Assembly: GCA_963971285.1 (NCBI GenBank)
Contig: OZ020255.1
Span: 15,954,931-16,018,930, forward strand
Direction: 5' to 3'
Length of the DNA stretch: 64,000 bases
Source of the DNA: Astropecten irregularis
Lineage: Eukaryota > Echinodermata > Asteroidea > Paxillosida > Astropectinidae
The notes under the pieces were generated by a model. The model did not search any database and was not told the origin of the DNA. It was given only the letters and a program-made list of their open reading frames with translations. Each line of letters starts with the position of its first letter. Within the stretch, counting starts at the first letter, position 1. The position numbers and the translations under genes are program-made. This document shows, one piece after another, positions 34,908 to 47,138 of this stretch.

Positions 34908-35150
34908 TCAAATCGGAGCCATTTGTGGGCTGGATTTGGCGCCTGGCTTGGGCAACTTTTTTAACATCCATTTTGAAGTGGCAGGTATCATAATGGAAGC
35001 TTTTACCTGTAGTTTCTAAGCAGATTATCGGTTTTGAACAAGAACATAGAGCTTCACCTTAAGTGGAAAGCTACAACTTTTATTTTCGACCCCTTTGATG
35101 ACAAAGACATAGCGGGAATCAGAGCCTAAGCCGTGGTTTTGTAAAGGCCT
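34908..35150. mobile_element. Degraded GAGCC-arm MITE, copy 5
   Basis: CTAAGCCGTGGTTTTGTAAA at the right end and TGGCGCCTGGCTTGGGC near the left resemble decayed family arms. The interior TTGAACAAGAACATAGAGCT and the AGTGGAAAGCTACAAC segment match the core of the copy at 37104. The left boundary is uncertain. Confidence 0.4.
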
Positions 35151-36418
35151 ATTGTGGGTCTTTCATTGGTTTTACTAGAGGGATACTAGTCTGTTACCCC
35201 TTTCCTAACTGGAAAACCATCCATTTTCATTTGCAAATCATATTCAGAGCTGAAGCACAGACTTGTGTAAAGTCTAGCTCTTGGAGGGCATGGAGGGCAG
35301 GGGTATTGCTTAATGTGACTTTCAGAGACATTTCTGATGAGATAATAAGGAGATGATGTCCATATTAGTTTTGCTAAGCTGAGTGACCTCACAAACAAGC
35401 TTTCAACAGCCATCCTTTTGTAAGAAGTTTATATCCTCCCCAAACTAGGAAGTGAGGCGACTGAATGCATGAAGTTTGTTGATGTCATAATGTGATTATT
35501 TACACCTGCAATAAAAACGTGAAGAAAATTTTTGAGGTTGTTGATTATTTGTTTCCAGTGGTACTGCATGGAGTGCAATGAGAGGTCACTGTACAGAGAT
35601 GGAAGCTATGAATATAACATGCTCACTCCACAAGGCCACCCCAAGTCTCCAAACTAAAAGCAAGAGCTTAAAACCTCAGTCTTATTCAAGCCGGCAAATC
35701 ACAGCTATTCATTAAATCTTTTTGCAAATCAGGAATCCTGCCATCCACTCACTCCCCACTGCTAATGCTCCTTTGTTCCCCTGACTGAAAAACTCTTCTA
35801 GGTTCCTCTCAAGAGGTCTTCCTCCCTTGTCATCAAAGCATCATGCTGGACAAAAGACGGAGGCACAAGAATGTTATCTTTTGAAGCACTTAAGAGGCGG
35901 AACAAAAACTACTGGGCTTTCATAAGCCCTGGTCTGCTAATCAACAGAAAGTCAGTTTTCAAGAGGCTTTTTTGGGGATAGACTGTGAAAGAGAGAGAAG
36001 GGAACGTGATTGCATCAGGTGAATGAGAAAACTGAATGAATAAGGGGGCAGTTACCCCAGTACCTCAAGGAACGGACTCAGAGCTCTGGGTATCTTTGAA
36101 GATTGTCAGATTGATAGAAATGTTGGATCATGATCGGCCTTGAAGAAGTTACATTCTACCAACACCATCTGCTGCATCTTACAGCCCGGGCCGGAAGCAC
36201 AATGTCCTTCCCTCCCTCTCAGTGTTGGTCTAGTCCTCAAAACATCGGCATGCCAGTGTTTGTTGAAGCATTTAATCCATAAATAGATTCCCCCAAGCAG
36301 ACAATCATCCTGAAATGAAGTTTGCGAAGCCTTAAGACTACACACAGTTGGCCGCAAGCAGACTCTTACTTGTAGAGCCAGGCATATGCAACGTTTACAG
36401 CAAGAAACCAATTCAAAT
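35151..36418. other. 1.3 kb of single-copy-looking DNA, no gene called
   Basis: Less AT-rich than its surroundings and free of the recognised repeats. The 101-codon - strand frame (36106-36411) is cysteine-rich but matches no domain I know and has no clear splice sites. Conserved regulatory sequence is possible but not shown. Confidence 0.35.
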
Positions 36419-36552
36419 TTGGGGCTATTTCATAGAGCTGCTTCAGCACAAAATTTGCTTAAGCATGAAAAGTCTTCCTTCATCAAACCGGATTGCCAAC
36501 CAAATGTTCATGTGATGTTTACTGCTTTTGACTTGTATTCAACATTTATAAA
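36419..36552. mobile_element. Foldback element family C, truncated
   Basis: GGGGCTATTTCATAGAGCTG and GATTGCCAACCAAATGTTCA match the left two-thirds of the copy at 38016 in inverted internal order. The expected right terminus is absent, and a family P hairpin starts at the breakpoint. Confidence 0.6.
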
Positions 36553-36672
36553 ATGCTTGGAATTAGGAAGGCCTGCGTTTCAATCCTAGCAGAATCTTTA
36601 TCGAAGGCCAAATGTCTTAAGCCTGCAATAAAGATTCTGCTAGGATGGAAACAAGTCATCAGGCCCTCTTAA
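36553..36672. repeat. Family P hairpin pair
   Basis: GCGTTTCAATCCTAGCAGAA and TTCTGCTAGGATGGAAACAA are inverted copies about 50 bp apart, flanked by AGGCCTG and CAGGCCCTC. This is the same inverted arrangement as 50138-50222. It sits where the family C element breaks off. Confidence 0.6.
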
Positions 36673-37103
36673 ACAAAAGGTTGATTGAATCTTCATAGGC
36701 CCTCTGTCGCAAATTTGACTGTCTAATGTTTGCATTATTTACATATATATTACAATCCTGTCATAGATCTTCATGCCATAGGATACTGATTATAATGTCC
36801 TTCATAGGCCTGTGCATAATTATCTATCACCTTCATGATGTGTGCATTAATGAAGGCATGGTGTCTGGTTTGACAGCACTGTACAATACAGATCTGAGTC
36901 ATATTAGTATTGGATCGATGACTGTGTGTATTGATTCTGATTTTTAATGATTGTCAGAGGTATACTGAGTGAGAGAGGGTCTGTATGGCTGTGTCTGAAA
37001 TTACGTGGCTTTGGCTTCAGATTACACATGATTCTATGGGATTTAGCTGCAGCCACTGCCATGGAGGTGTGTTAAAATTCAAGCCGTAGCCAAATTAATC
37101 AGA
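36673..37103. other. No gene; possible weak foldback
   Basis: ACGTGGCTTTGGCTTCAG near 37003 and CAAGCCGTAGCCAAATTAAT near 37080 are loosely inverted and may be a decayed foldback element. No exon seen. Confidence 0.3.
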
Positions 37104-37342
37104 CATTTTCCAAACCTCGGCTCCGGCTCAGGCTCCGGCTTCAGCTCCATTTCGTGAGTCCATTTTTAAATAACGGGTATCAAAATAGATGCTTTTGGCT
37201 ACGGTTTGGAAGTAGATTCTCTATTTTGAACAAGAAAATAGAGATTCAGCTTCAATGAAAAGCCACAACCTATATTTTCAGAATATGGATGACAGCGATG
37301 GAGCCGGAGCCTGAGCCGGAGCCAAGGTTTGGAAAAGGGCCA
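37104..37342. mobile_element. Palindromic GAGCC-arm MITE, copy 6
   Basis: CATTTTCCAAACCTCGGCTC and GAGCCAAGGTTTGGAAAAGG are inverted ends. GCTCCGGCTCAGGCTCC mirrors GGAGCCTGAGCCGGAGC. The orientation of the core (CTATATTTTCAGAATATGGATG) is opposite to that of the copies at 10453 and 27481. Confidence 0.8.
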
Positions 37343-38015
37343 TGGATTGCCACCGTCTTTTAGTCAGATGATGCATTTAGGATAATGCATGCAGATGACT
37401 CTGGGAACCAGACCAACACCCCGGCACCAAATTGGACCCAACTGCATTGGGACTGCATCATTCAATGTGTGAATCTAGCATATACCCTTTAGGGCACTGT
37501 AGCTGCTAGTCTGGTTACCTTTAAGGGAGTTCGATTCCAGACCAACTGTAATGCTGAAATCCTGTTATATTATTGTCCCCTTAATCCCCTTGGATCAATC
37601 ATCCCGTGAGGTCATTTGGAAAGAGATAATTGTATCCATGCTCTTGCAGCACTCCGTGGGGCGCAGAATGCAGTACCACACATAATAAAGATGGCGACAT
37701 GTGATTAACAACCACAAAATTAATCCATTCAAGACAATCAAACGATTACAGACATTGGCACCTTTCAGTCTAGATACAATACACGTGACCTGTTTCTGAA
37801 GATTCCCTTATTTGTCGTAGCAGCTTTCAATTGATAATGTGCTTTAGACTACTGTTCTCTTCCCTCTAAGAATCCTGTGGGGAGGATTATAAGTCCTTAA
37901 TTCTCCTGGCTAAGACGCAAGAGAAACATTTCTGTAAAGACTGTTCACAGGATCTTTGTGAGAATGTCAGTGGAACAGGTTTATAAGAAAAAAATGGAAT
38001 ACTCCCATCCAACTT
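37343..38015. other. No gene recognised
   Basis: Unique-looking spacer; no supported exon. Confidence 0.4.
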
Positions 38016-38262
38016 GGGCCAATTTCATAGAGCTACTTAAGCACCAAAATGTGCTTATAAGCACCAAAAAGCCTTGGTAAATAAAACCAGTATGCCTTCA
38101 AAACTCATTGTGAATGTTATGCTTAGCAAACAATGGCCAAATACAAGTTAAAAGCTGTTAACATCACATGATAATTTGGTTGGCAATCCTGTTTGATCAA
38201 GGGAGACTTTACATGCTTTATAAGGAAAATTTTGGGCTTAAGCAGCTCTATGAAATTGGACC
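38016..38262. mobile_element. Foldback element family C, copy 5
   Basis: GGGCCAATTTCATAGAGCTA at the left is the inverse of AGCTCTATGAAATTGGACC at the right. CTTAAGCACCAAAATGTGCT and the GTTGGCAATCCTGTTTGATC segment match the copies at 30233 and 36419. Confidence 0.8.
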
Positions 38263-38810
38263 AAGCCATTTAAAATAGAAGTTATTCAGTCATTTTGGGA
38301 AGCAACCTCCCGATAAACCTGATTCATTGGGCAGCTATGGTCACATGAGACCACCCAAACAATTACAGACTTCAAGGTCTTGTTATACTGCATCACCCAT
38401 GAGGTTACTGGTAAATCATGAAATCAGAGTAAAAAACCAGTTGTGAAAATGATCACCAATCACCTTGTAAAAACCAAAACCAATGACCAATCTTATTACA
38501 CCATGATAAACATGCATGTGAAATCTGAACCAATAAGAAGTCAGGATTATAATTGAATGAACCAATGAATGCAAGTGATCCAAATCAGCATCTTTACCAG
38601 CACCTTTTGACCAATCACATATCCCGTTACAGCCCAAACTGGACCAATCACATCACAGTGAGGTCATTGATGGAAACATTTTTTAGTGCTCTCCTCATGG
38701 GAGACATGATTGCATTCTTGGCGTGCCCTCAGGTTAAGGAATGCCATGCAAATGAAGGGAGGGACAGTTCCAGACAATTTTATGACCCAGAATGAGGACA
38801 GTGGAGAATG
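38263..38810. other. No gene; clustered ATTGG/CCAAT words
   Basis: CCAAT or ATTGG occurs about six times between 38456 and 38650 (for example CACCAATCACC, ACCAATGACCAATC, GACCAATCACAT), more than expected. Frames on both strands overlap it without exon borders. Confidence 0.4.
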
Positions 38811-39245
38811 AGAAATTTCAGCATTTATCTCCAACATATCATATGCTTATCTTGAAAGCGGAATGAGAACACACACATTGATGCAATGTTCCCGCCAAAA
38901 GAAACACACATTCTTGCTGCTTGCTTTTAGTTTTTTTAACTGACAATTGATGTTCTGTTTTTAATAAGAGGGGACTATTTCTCAGCAATTGTAATTGCTA
39001 GGATAATGACATTTAGATGAAAAAAGAAGAAGAAAAAAAGAGAAAATTCAGCATTTATCACCAACATATCATATGCTTATCTTGAGAACACATACAGGGA
39101 TGCAATGTTCCCACCAAAAGGAACCCCCACAGTTTTACTGTTTGCTTTTATTTTTTTTTATTAAACAAAAAATTGATTTTCTGTTAGGGGATTATTTCTC
39201 AGTAATTGTAACTGCTAAGATAATGACATTTTGATGAAAAAAAAA
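38811..39245 (+). repeat. 230-bp tandem duplication
   Basis: CAGCATTTATC at about 38819 and 39049 start two copies that share AACATATCATATGCTTATCT, GATGCAATGTTCCC and TATTTCTCAG.AATTGTAA, each ending in an AAGAAGAAAAA tract. The units differ at many positions and by small indels, so the duplication is old compared with the one at 8810. Confidence 0.85.
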
Positions 39246-40100
39246 GAAGAAAAAGAGTATAATCAAGCTGAGCCCATGTCAGACATGGCCATTTATACAG
39301 GCAATAAGATTTCGGTATTCCCATTCCACTTTCTCTTAATTTTCTCAGAGATTTCAAATTTAATACACTGCCAGAACTATGTGTAATTGTGTTTTGTGAT
39401 ACAGAATTTCTCCTTTTGCATGCCATATACTTGGTTAACTCTAAGTTTCCTTGTGAAAATTGCCTCTTGCATAAATGTAACCATGTGATATTGAATCATT
39501 ATTAACATGTCTGCTTTTTGGTTTGTTTGACATCACGTGCAATTGGACTATGCTGGGTAAATGTTGATTTTGGAATGAGTAAAGAATATTTCAGTGAACC
39601 AGGAACTGACCCAAAGACCAAGTGCCGTACCAGGGCCCTACGGCAGCCGAGCTAGTATTTGCCAACCCTAGTATAAATTAATGGAGCCTCCCTATTGTCA
39701 AACATGTTTAAATATTAATATTTTTTAGTTAATGCATTTATATGTGCATAGGCCTACAAGTTGTTGAGTTTTCATAGAGGTACTCTTAATTGCTTTTTAT
39801 TTCCCTGTGGTTGGGGCCTATTCATGTGTATTTATTTCCTTGTTCGCCGATCGTTTCTCCCCAGTACGGTGGTCCATTTTCAGGGTTTCCCCTCCATTCG
39901 TAACAACATGTGAATGTAAGAGGAAGTTATCATTCTTCACAATGTAGATGCGGCTTCGGCATTGTAAATCAAAACACAATTTGAGTCCATGATGTAGCTA
40001 TGATTGTGGCATGCCAATGGTACCTGGTTATTATGGTGATAGAGATTTGCTGCATGGTTACATTATAATGCTGGTGTGTTAGCCAACCGCTGAGCCAATT
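39246..40100. other. Upstream flank of RBMS exon 1, nothing identified
   Basis: AT-rich sequence with no recognised repeat. Any distal promoter elements of the RBMS-like gene would lie here or in the next 900 bases, but no core promoter motif stands out clearly. Confidence 0.3.
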
Positions 40101-41080
40101 AGTCAAGGTTGTGTCTTATTGGTGCAGGGCTGGTGGTGATGGTAGGCTAGGCTATACGTTGCTGTCATGCAGTGCTGGTTGTAGCTCCTCACCTATATTA
40201 AACAGCTGGACTGTATTCACATACCACCAGCATACAGTGACTAGATTGTCATTAGTGTCACTGCGGACCATTCAAGCTCACCATACACTGTATACAGTAC
40301 ATCAGGGGCATACCACAGCTTCAGTATTTATTGTGTGCGAAGGATCTACATGTATACAGACACACTCGCCACTCACACAGAGCCCCTATTCACTGTGCAT
40401 GAGGCAATCCAGTACACCCCTGTGCATACATACCTTAGGGGCGTTTACTAACAAAACCTATTGGCCCCGCTGTGGCACCCTACGTTGGCCCATCCCACTT
40501 TTTGGACATGCGCTACTAGTGCTACTACTACTACTACACTACTGCCTCCCATCAGCTCTCTATGTCAGGGCTCAGAGCAGCTCTCAGGATCACAGGAATC
40601 AACACATTGTGTGCAATGTCCGGTGGCTGTGCCTTGCCAAGGAACTTTGTATCGCTTGAATTGTGAGGCGGATAAAGAAAAATTGACGAAATCTAGACAA
40701 GTGTGGACTGTGGAATTTCATGTACGGATAACATTTGACCTGTGATGTGTCTGTGATTTCATACAGAATCTGAATTAGTGCAGACTTTAAAAGATAATAC
40801 AAATCCTGGACGGAAAGCACTGCATACGGACTGTACTCCTAGTCCTAGTCCCCTCAGCAAACCGGAGGATCTTGTGGGGCTGATACTAGTGATAGTAATT
40901 CATTCCTACACTGCCGGCAGATCGGGACAGCTGGTTGATTCCTGTGTGACTGTTTGACAGCACGGGGAGTGGGATAGTCTTCACACGTGCCGTGTCGGGG
41001 AGTTGAATTCAGCAAATTGGGAGAGTGACTTGAGACCTTGGACTTGACGTTGCCGTCTGGAGAGTTAGAGATTTGATACC
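40101..41080 (+). promoter_or_regulatory. Probable 5' UTR / promoter region of RBMS-like gene
   Basis: This block lies directly upstream of the RBMS start codon and is richer in GC and in CpG than the surrounding DNA, with no known repeat. It includes several upstream ATGs; the frame 40111-40659 stays open for 182 codons but has no domain and a CTACTACTA triplet run near 40515-40535. An in-frame TAG (41066-41068) separates the block from the coding start. The transcription start cannot be placed from sequence alone. Confidence 0.4.
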
Positions 41081-41161
41081 ATGAAGACCAGTGGTCAACC
41101 AACCTATGTCCTGCCTGGATATAACAGCAGTCCTCACCAACAGACCTACCTTGTCTATCAT
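41081..41161 (+). CDS. RBMS-like RNA-binding protein, first coding exon
   Basis: The exon encodes 27 residues, beginning MKTSGQPTYVLPGYNSSPHQ and ending TYLVYH. The start has a good context (ATACCATGA, A at -3) and an in-frame TAG five codons upstream. The donor T|GTATGAGT follows codon 27 exactly, giving phase 0. The acceptor at 49800 also opens phase 0. Vertebrate RBMS proteins begin with a short Tyr/Pro/Gln-rich segment (the YYP.YLQ-type N-terminus) before RRM1; this segment has the same character but different residues. Assignment depends on exon 2; an alternative first exon or a missed small exon in the 8.6 kb intron is possible. Confidence 0.7.
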
Positions 41162-41253
41162 GTATGAGTATTTTTCATTCTATATTTCCTTGATCTTTTT
41201 CCTTTCTAGAACAGTCTCAATTTATATTTACTTAAAATATCTCTTGCTTGGAG

Positions 41254-41330
41254 TTAGTTAGGAGAACCTGACGTTTCAATCCTATCAGGATCTTTCTCAA
41301 AAGTCAAAGGCTAAATGACAAGAGGACAAA
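41254..41330 (-). repeat. Family P (Penelope-like) fragment
   Basis: GTTAGGAGAACCTGACGTTT and CAATCCTATCAGGATCTTTC, followed by TCAAAAGTCAAAGGCTAAAT, match the copy at 10764 read in reverse, including its CATTTAGCCTTTGAGAAAG part. The hairpin GATCCT/AGGATT has one mismatch. Confidence 0.55.
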
Positions 41331-42831
41331 AATGTCTTGTGGTATTTTTTAGTCTCTCTTAGTCTGAGGCATTTCCAAATGCGTTTCTCATTTGCTTTTA
41401 ATATACTTCACTGATATGAAGCAAACTTCAACCGTGGAGGAATTTCTCCATGAAAGTCAAGGAGCAGCATTCTGACTAGATAATGAGAAAAAAAAATCCA
41501 TCAATAAAAAAACCGGTTTCTCAGGTAACGTGTTGCAAATTTGAGCATGGAGGAAGGAAGTATACAGGTTTATTATCCTTTTACCTGTTTTCTCAAGTGC
41601 TCTTAAATTTAAGCATTTTGTTTTGAGAATTTCTTGTTTTTGTTTTGTTGGCTTACTTATAGTGACCTCCTTGACTAAGTAATTTTAGAATTTTTTTCCT
41701 GTTTTTGAGTTTCTCTCCACCTGATGGATTGATGTTATTTTCTCAAGTGACAGGTGTGGGCAGGTGATATTGTCTAGGCTTGGCAATTCCTAGCATAGTC
41801 AAGTGAATTAGTGGATTTTTTGTTAGGGGGCGGAAGGCTTCTAAGCAAAACAGGAAGACTATTTTTATTTTTTTTATAGAAATAATTGCTTTGTGTTGGT
41901 TCTTTTCTATTGAAGTGTCTTAAGTCCCTTTTTTTATTGTTAAAATGAGTGAAAGGAGGGTCAGTGAAATATACTCCAGTTTGAGTCATAAATTTGCAGA
42001 AAAACAGTATTGAGATGAAGCCCTATTTTTGGATGTGGTTATTTTTTTTTGCATTTTGTCTAGAGCTGCAGATCATACTTACTTTACAGTTTGACTGACT
42101 ATTCCACACAAAGATATAGTCAGCATTATTTATGTTTTCGGGATGTAATTCGCACATCCGTTTTCCAATCATAATTTCTTCGGGACAATTGTCAGCCAGT
42201 GAAAGAAATGATGTCTACTTTAATGCAACGTGTACGTTGCAGTAACTGACAAACTCGGTGGAAATTGCTGAGCTTTTCATCTGACATAGTAGCAATATAA
42301 CAAACACCGAGTGTTCACGAGCATGTTTTCCAATTTTTACAATCCGATTCTAATTTCATGCTTAAACCCTTGCCTTGTCCCGGCCCACACGAGGCTTCCT
42401 GAACAGCGTGCTCTTGTCAATATGCGCGACATGATTCACCCCTACACATGGCAAGATGCATCAATAAACTCAAGGTAATGATTAAGAAATTGCCAATAGT
42501 CAAGGTTCCCGTCCCAGCTGGCCAACACCTTAAGTGCAACATAATTACAGGGATTCTTACCGGCTTGTTGTATAATAATATTCATGTAGTCAAGATTCTG
42601 CTGGGGGACTCATAATTAGATGCTTAGAGAAAGAAAAAGTTAATTACCAAGCACCAGTAGGCTTGCCTGTGTTACATGATGCTAGAGGCCCGTTTGGGGG
42701 GACTATTTGGCAGATTTGAATGCTGATTTAGTGATGGAATTATAACAAATAGTGGACAGATGGACAGTTGGGCCTTAGTGGCCGTAATGTTTGATTGGCC
42801 ATAGTGATCACGCTAATCACAATAGGAAAGT

Positions 42832-42875
42832 AGCCACAATGGTTAAGTGGCCACAATGGTTAAGTGGCCACAATG
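42832..42875 (+). repeat. 17-bp short tandem repeat
   Basis: Three units of AGTGGCCACAATGGTTA, the first starting AGTAGCC and the last ending in ATGATAA. TGGCCA is itself palindromic. Confidence 0.8.
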
Positions 42876-44489
42876 ATAATTACTCCTACACCTCAAATGT
42901 CGTCAAAAGAAGCTGAGACTCCTTCGGGAGGAATACAGCATTCTAAGGTATTAAACTTTTCCTCGGATTTCCTTTTTTTTCACTTCAATTTTATGCCATT
43001 GAAAATTACAAAAACACTGCACAAAATCTTGTAAAGATTGGAATTTCCTCGTTTTTTGTTAAAACTGAGTTACATGCCTGTAAGTCTCTTCCCTCTACCA
43101 GTAGGCCTATCCTCAATTTTTTTTGAGAAAATCTCAAAACATATAAAATTAATCTCACCTAGATAAAGGCCATAATGTGAAGTGACTCCAAAAGAAAGAG
43201 TTGACAAATAATCTGTCTGGAAATTTGTGAACCGTGAAATTAAACGCTCTTAGTCTAGACTCAGGCTCTTAGATTCACCGCGGCTTGCTTATATACGGTC
43301 CGTCATTATCCTCTTATACATAAATTTGTTGTTCAAAGATTCGACATAGGATGATGATCATGATGATGAGGAATATCTGTGAGAGTCTTTTTTCCCATCT
43401 CACTCTAACAACGTCTTGATGTAGATTGTGAGGCCTTCTGCAGGTTCAAACGAGATGCACAAATGTGATGGCTTCAACAGGCTTCGATGTTTAAAGCTAA
43501 ATTGGGTGGATTTGTCGAAGTTGCTGGTTTTTTTTTTTTTTTTGGGCATTTCCACGTTTTTGGGGACATTTTGTAATGTTAGCTACCTCTTATGTTTTTT
43601 GCATATTTGCTTGAATTTCAGGGAATCATAAGTGGTATACTTGCTGATTCCGATAAGACAATTTTAAATGGTAGTCTTTTAAGAATGATTGATCAAAGAA
43701 TAGGTCAAAGTCACTTATGTTATCATGGAATTGCCTTTTTGTCACGAAGGGCCGATAATGTACGGCTGCTTCTCCTTTTTGTTTCTAGAATTGGGATTGT
43801 GTCACCGTCTATTTGATGGAACTCGTGGCCACTAGAATATGGCTGTCTGCAGGTGCACATCATCGATCGTATTTCCCAAACCTTTCAAACGACTTCCACT
43901 CAGAATATGTAGGGAAAGTCGAACACAACTTTGCTCATGTTCGTGCATTCTTTCAATTCCTGCCAAGTCATGCATCCAAAAAAGGCAACTTTTCAAAGTA
44001 TAAATCCGACATTTTTACATCAAAGAGTGGTTGTAAATCTTGTCTTTGATAATGTCTTCAGTTTTTCCAGGACTTCATGGCACAGCACAGTTATTAATGC
44101 TAATCCCATCCATTACTTTCAGCCCATTCAAACCATACAATGAAATTGATTGATTGCCTGTCCTACCAATTGCATTAATGTGAACCAAGGGATTGTCTCA
44201 TTGAGTTGGTAACCAAGGGGATATATAGGCATTAATAAAGTATGAAGGTTACCAGCCAAGATTGCATACATGTGTTAAACATATCATCTGCGACTGGTAC
44301 TCTGGTGATATTTGCTGAACATTGACATGAAATAAATCTCTCGTCATAGCTGGTGGTAATAGCTGCGCCTGTTGTTGTATGAAATATTAATAAGCCATGT
44401 AGAACAGAAAATGAAACAATACCTTCCATTTTAATTTGACCCCTCAGAAATGGTGGCCGATGTTTATTGGAATACCAGTCCACTCATCC

Positions 44490-44789
44490 TTAAAGGCACT
44501 GTCATACTGTGGTAGCATACTGAAACAGGAATCTTCACAGATTTACCTACAACGTACAGGGTGTAAAGGTGGTGATGGTAGAAAACATTCATTTACAATT
44601 GTTCTGCCTGAAATGCTGTAATTATCAAAAAAAAGGGGGAAAAAAGAACAATTTTGATCTTCGTTTTCTCAAAAAGTGGGCACCATGTGGGACTGGGAAT
44701 TTCGCAGATGACTGTTACTGTATCTTTCTTGATATTTTTGCCCATGAATCTGCATTCCTTTAACCAAAAAACAAAACAATTACCTTTAA
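44490..44789 (-). mobile_element. Family A TTAA-type MITE, copy 6 (internally deleted)
   Basis: TTAAAGGCACTGTCATACTG at the left and AATTACCTTTAA at the right bound a shortened reverse copy of about 300 bp. About 60 bases around the central palindrome are missing: GATCTTCG is joined directly to TTTTCTCAAAAAGTGGGC. Confidence 0.75.
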
Positions 44790-45426
44790 TACAATTTCAT
44801 TGTTATATTGAAATCGTCAAGAGATAAACATATTATAAATTAATACGGAAATGACTGGTCCCAATGCTGTGTCTCACAGCATAAGTGGTTTTTTAATTTG
44901 TCCATGTTGTTTGAGGAAGCTTAACTGCCAGGCATATCTATAGTAACAAACCATACTTTAATGTGTCTCTCCTCTGTCACGGTCATAATGTTATTATATT
45001 GAACTTTGCATAGAATTCATCAAGAATTTATCATGCAGGTTTTTTGTCATCTTCTAGTTGTCATGGTAACCTCGATGCCATTTTTGCTGCGGAGTACATG
45101 CATATTACATATATTCATAATGAATGGAAATTATCAGACAGACTTCTGGAGACAAACCGTTCCCCACATATCAAAACAAAATATGAGAAGCTAAATATGA
45201 CTTGAAAACCCAAGGGACGATAATGGTATTTTCAAGTTATCAGCAGAAATGTTTTTCATTGAAGACGTTTTCAGGCCTACGTGCACTGTCACATGTTTAA
45301 GTTGGTGCAGTGTATAGGTCTATGTACTTGTGTGCATATTGTCTGTAGTCTATTGATAAAAATGTTTTGTTTTTGTTAAAGGATGTGGATCATGAATACA
45401 GTTTGTTTCTTATTCAAATATTTGTA

Positions 45427-45482
45427 GTTAGGAGGGCCTGACACATTTCGATCCTAGCAGGATCTTTCTCAAAGGTTTAACT
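45427..45482 (-). repeat. Family P (Penelope-like) fragment
   Basis: GTTAGGAGGGCCTGACACAT and TTTCGATCCTAGCAGGATCT followed by TTCTCAAAGG. The 6-bp stem GATCCT/AGGATC is perfect, and the adjoining TTTCG is the complement of CGAAA. Confidence 0.6.
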
Positions 45483-45778
45483 TGCTAAGCTTATCTTGTA
45501 TTGACTATTATTCAAATATTGTAGCTTGTAGATGAAAATTATGAATGGTAGGAATGAATTAAAACACCTTTTTTAGACAACTACAAAATTGCCAAAATGT
45601 CAGCCAAAGTAAGGTTAATAAAAACGGATTGGTCTTAGGGAGAGGTTCTTGGGAATTTTTATGCTTCTAAAACTATTTCCAGTAGGATATTGGCTACATA
45701 TTTGACAGCGTTGTTTGTATCACAGCATTGAATATATACAGCAGTTAAAATTGTATGGTTATTTGTTGGTAGAGTCAT

Positions 45779-46132
45779 TTAAAGGTAGTATGATACTTTG
45801 ATTTTTATCAGAGAAATGCAGATTTATGGGAAAAAAATCAAGATAGATACAGTCACAGTCATCTGTGAAAATTTCAGTCCCATACAGTGCTAACTACAGT
45901 GAAAAACAGCCACATTATTTCTTAAGTCTTTTCTCTTTTATTTTTGATCTTTTAAAAGATCAAAAAGATTTTCGGTCGTTGTTTTACTAATTTCTGGATA
46001 AATACACCATTTCAGGCGGAAACATTTTAACAGTATGTTTCTACCACCACCATCTTCATACCCTGTATTAAGTTATACGTAAATCTGTGAACATTTCTGT
46101 TTCGGTGTCTTACCAAAGTATGATACTACCTA
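45779..46132 (+). mobile_element. Family A TTAA-type MITE, copy 7
   Basis: TTAAAGGTAGTATGATACTT at the left and AAGTATGATACTACCT at the right. The central palindrome TTTGATCTTTTAAAAGATCA is perfect. About ten bases (TTTTTGAGAA) are missing from the left half, and the right-hand TTAA is lost. Confidence 0.85.
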
Positions 46133-47138
46133 AATCTGTCTTGGCTAACATGTCTCATTTTATAGTCTGCCAGATACAGCATTCCTTCTTGTCCCCTATC
46201 TGCATGTTTACTCTACATATCCATTCTCCATGTGATATGTTTTACAAGTTTCTTTCCAAGCAGATGAGAACTTTGAAAATATTTATCCAGACGAGGGAAT
46301 CTGTGGTGATCGGCACCTGGATCTGTAATGGATTTCTTTTTATTTCAGATCATATTGACATAGTTACCACAGAGGAAAGAAAATCCTGGTGAAATGTCAA
46401 CAGATTATGAAGCTCCCAGGCAAAGTATGTAAACTAGAGACAGTGTGCGGACTGCGGAGTGCGGCGCATAGCAGATCTTGGATATGATCGCCATGAAAAT
46501 ATCAATATTCTTCCCACCCAACCCGGGCTCCCTCAGGAGTAAGCCGAAACTGTTAAGCAAATATTTTATTGGACAAATGTGGAACTCATCAAATCGATGC
46601 TGGGTGTTCGGAGAGACTTAGGGAACCACTTTTTTTTCTAGCAGTTTCATGTTTGTTTGTTCGGAACCAGCTCTCATCTAAAATTGGCCTCTTCCTCTTG
46701 GAAAAGTACACATATACCATCCTCACCCATACCTTGACTTCACTTGTCACAAGCTAAGTTTCCCCATTTTTAGTTTGAGCCCCTCATACACATAAAATCA
46801 CCCAAACATACCTCCATGCCTCTTCAAAGTTTATTCTGCTAAAAGTCAACTGTAGTTAGGTTAAGCACCCCCCAGCCCATTGAAAAATGCGGCTTTGCTG
46901 CTGGAGGTTACCAGCTAACAAAAATATATGAAGATTTACGACCAGACCTGGACCAGCCTGCTGTTGTAAATGTATACCACAAACCTATAAACCAATAACT
47001 CCATTTACTTCAAGTCCAAATGGTAAAGTTACCTCAAGTAAAAGGTGAAGCTGGAAACAAGCTGAACATCAGTCCATTGGCAGGGGAATTGACTCCAAAC
47101 TGACTGGATAGCACAAAGCTATTTGTGAACTAAAAGCT

